A stretch of 7,074 bases of DNA, taken from contig JAODMA010000380.1 in the NCBI GenBank assembly GCA_025464545.1, positions 1 to 7,074 on the forward strand. Reading direction: 5' to 3'. The notes beneath the pieces were generated by a model, which made no database searches, was not told the origin of the DNA, and worked only from the letters and a program-made list of their open reading frames with translations. Below are positions 5,594 through 7,074 of this stretch, piece after piece; positions within the stretch are counted from its first letter, which is position 1; each line of letters opens with the position of its first letter. The stretch comes from Arthrobacter sp. GTDB taxonomy: Bacteria; Actinomycetota; Actinomycetes; Actinomycetales; Micrococcaceae. A program made the position numbers and the translations under genes.

Positions 5594-7074
5594 ATGAACA
5601 CGCTCCAGAGCGTACCGTCCGCCGCGCCCAGCGGAAACCGGCAGATCCGCTGGTGGGCCGCGGCGGCGGGCGTCGTTGCGGTCGGTACCGGCGTGGTGCT
5701 GGGAGAGGTCGCCGCCGGCCTGCTGAGCCCTTCGGTCTCGCCCGTGACGGCCGTCGGGGGCGCGGTGATCGACGCCGTTCCGCCGGGGGTCAAGGACTGG
5801 GCGGTCTCGCTGTTCGGCACCGCGGACAAGGTGGTGTTGCTGGCCGGTATGGCCCTTGCCATTGCCGCGCTGGCGGCCCTGGCCGGAATCCTTGAGCTGC
5901 GTCGCGGCTTCGCCGGGGCCGCCGTCATTGCGGTCTTCGGAGCCGTGGGCATCGTGGCGGTGCTGGGAAGGGACGAAGCGACGGCGACCGCGATTGCCAT
6001 CCCGCTGCTGGTCGCGGCAGTGGGGATCGCCCTGCTGCGCTGGCTGAACGGGCGGCTGGGGGAGTGGCAGGCCGCGGCCGACGGGCCCGCGCGCCGGCGC
6101 TTCCTCCGGATGCTCGGCGGAACGGCCGCCGTCACCGCCCTCGGCGCGGTGCTCGCCGCCACGGTGAGGGGAGCCGCCGCCGTCGTCAGCGAGCTGCGCA
6201 GCAGGCTCGTACTCCCGGCGCCCGTTTCACCTGCCCCGCCGGTCCCGGCAGGAGCCGAGCTGCGGCTGGACGGCATCGCCCCGCTCGTGACGCCGAATAA
6301 GGATTTCTACCGGATCGACACCGCGCTCCGCGTCCCGGTGGTGGACCCGGGCGGGTGGCAGCTGTTGGTCACCGGCCTCGTGGAGCGCGAAATCGAACTC
6401 GACTTCGCTGCCCTGCTGGCCAAGCCCCTGATTGAACGGCACGTGACCCTCGCCTGCGTCTCCAACGAAGTGGGCGGAGACCTGATCGGAAACGCCCGCT
6501 GGCTGGGCTGGCCGGTCCGTGAACTGCTGGCCCTGGCGGGACCCAAGGCCGGTGCGGACATGGTGCTCTCCCGCAGCACGGACGGCTGGACCGCCGGCAC
6601 CCCGCTGGAGGCGCTGACGGACGGCAGGGATGCTCTCCTGGCCGTCGGCATGAACGGCGAACCGCTCCCGCTGGAACACGGCTTCCCCGCCCGCCTGATC
6701 GTTCCCGGCCTGTATGGCTACGTCTCGGCGACGAAATGGGTCACCGGGCTGAAGGTGACCCGCTTCGCGGACGACGTCGCCTATTGGACGCCGCGCGGCT
6801 GGAGCGAGCGCGGCCCGATCAAGACCTCCTCGCGCATCGACGTTCCCCGCGGCGGACGCTCCGTCTCCGCCGGCGAGGTGGCATTCGGCGGCGTCGCCTG
6901 GGCCCAGCACACGGGCATCGGCAAGGTGGAGCTGCGCGTCAACCGCGGCGATTGGCGCCAGGCTGAGCTGGCTCCCGGCATCTCCAAGGACACCTGGTAC
7001 CAGTGGAAGCTGGCCCTGCCGCTGGAGCCCGGACAGTACGAGGTCCAGGTCCGGGCCACAGCCCTCGACGGCGT
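5594..7074 (+). CDS. Membrane-anchored sulfite-oxidase-family molybdopterin oxidoreductase, 3'-partial
   Basis: This oxidoreductase should bind Moco through a single cysteine, with its catalytic domain outside the membrane; the substrate and electron partner are unknown. The frame is open from the ATG to the window edge (493 codons, no stop). Hydrophobic segments lie near residues 21-45, 78-100, 105-125 and 131-151. A twin-arginine sequence ARRRFLRM (166-173) comes next, then a fifth hydrophobic stretch (174-196) and a Pro/Ala linker (206-220). The sulfite-oxidase-type Mo domain covers about 225-400. TLACVSNEVGGDLIG contains C288, the probable Mo ligand, and PGLYGYVSATKWVTGLKV (371-388) is a family-typical stretch. 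The later part resembles the immunoglobulin-like dimerisation domain and is cut off. It is divergent from moaA with 131 bases between, fitting a cofactor-producer/consumer pair. The start is supported by a -10-like box 6 bases upstream. True sulfite oxidation cannot be claimed from sequence. Confidence 0.92.
   Translation, partial: MNTLQSVPSAAPSGNRQIRWWAAAAGVVAVGTGVVLGEVAAGLLSPSVSPVTAVGGAVIDAVPPGVKDWAVSLFGTADKVVLLAGMALAIAALAALAGILELRRGFAGAAVIAVFGAVGIVAVLGRDEATATAIAIPLLVAAVGIALLRWLNGRLGEWQAAADGPARRRFLRMLGGTAAVTALGAVLAATVRGAAAVVSELRSRLVLPAPVSPAPPVPAGAELRLDGIAPLVTPNKDFYRIDTALRVPVVDPGGWQLLVTGLVEREIELDFAALLAKPLIERHVTLACVSNEVGGDLIGNARWLGWPVRELLALAGPKAGADMVLSRSTDGWTAGTPLEALTDGRDALLAVGMNGEPLPLEHGFPARLIVPGLYGYVSATKWVTGLKVTRFADDVAYWTPRGWSERGPIKTSSRIDVPRGGRSVSAGEVAFGGVAWAQHTGIGKVELRVNRGDWRQAELAPGISKDTWYQWKLALPLEPGQYEVQVRATALDG

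Noticed and set aside
5581..6276. Minus-strand 231-codon open frame opposite the start of the molybdo-oxidoreductase
   Set aside because: It is dominated by Ser/Thr/Ala/Pro, the mirror of hydrophobic GC-rich codons in the membrane segments on the other strand. It has no motif.

Overview
The window is high-GC DNA with dense, closely packed genes, GTG as well as ATG starts, strong G/C bias at third codon positions and two apparent leaderless promoters. This points to an actinobacterium. The protein sequences look most like Arthrobacter/Pseudarthrobacter-type Micrococcales, but that is my impression from family resemblance, not a search.

Layout, left to right. (1) Positions 1-1332 (+): the 3' part of an M16 zinc peptidase whose start lies left of the window. 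(2) 1455-1940 (+): a 161-residue DUF1579-like protein of unknown function. (3) 1949-3223 (-): an MFS transporter convergent with (2). A GC hairpin over the two stop codons could terminate both. (4) 3224-3648: about 425 bp with no intact gene. It holds what look like two short relics on the + strand, an AMP-forming acyl-CoA ligase motif and an alpha/beta-hydrolase tail, in different frames. (5) 3649-3930 (-): a 93-residue protein resembling antibiotic-biosynthesis-monooxygenase/cyclase dimeric alpha-beta barrels, with a perfect 9-bp inverted repeat just ahead of its Shine-Dalgarno sequence. (6) 4035-4301 (-) and 4308-5462 (-): moaD and moaA, tightly coupled. (7) 5594 to the right edge (+): a sulfite-oxidase-family molybdopterin oxidoreductase with four N-terminal membrane segments, then an internal twin-arginine motif, a fifth hydrophobic segment and the molybdenum domain. 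It has no stop codon inside the window.

The right half forms one functional theme. MoaA makes the first pterin intermediate of molybdenum cofactor (Moco), and MoaD carries the sulfur for molybdopterin. The divergently transcribed membrane-anchored oxidoreductase would use the finished cofactor. moaC, moaE, moeA, mogA and moeB are not in the window and must lie elsewhere. The left half is ordinary chromosome: a peptidase, a small unknown and a transporter.

I see no RNA genes, CRISPR arrays, insertion sequences or phage genes. The most interesting points are the internal Tat motif in the polytopic molybdoenzyme, the paired leaderless promoters, the inverted repeat before the small barrel protein and the decayed gene relics. 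None of these amounts to clear evidence of a new system.
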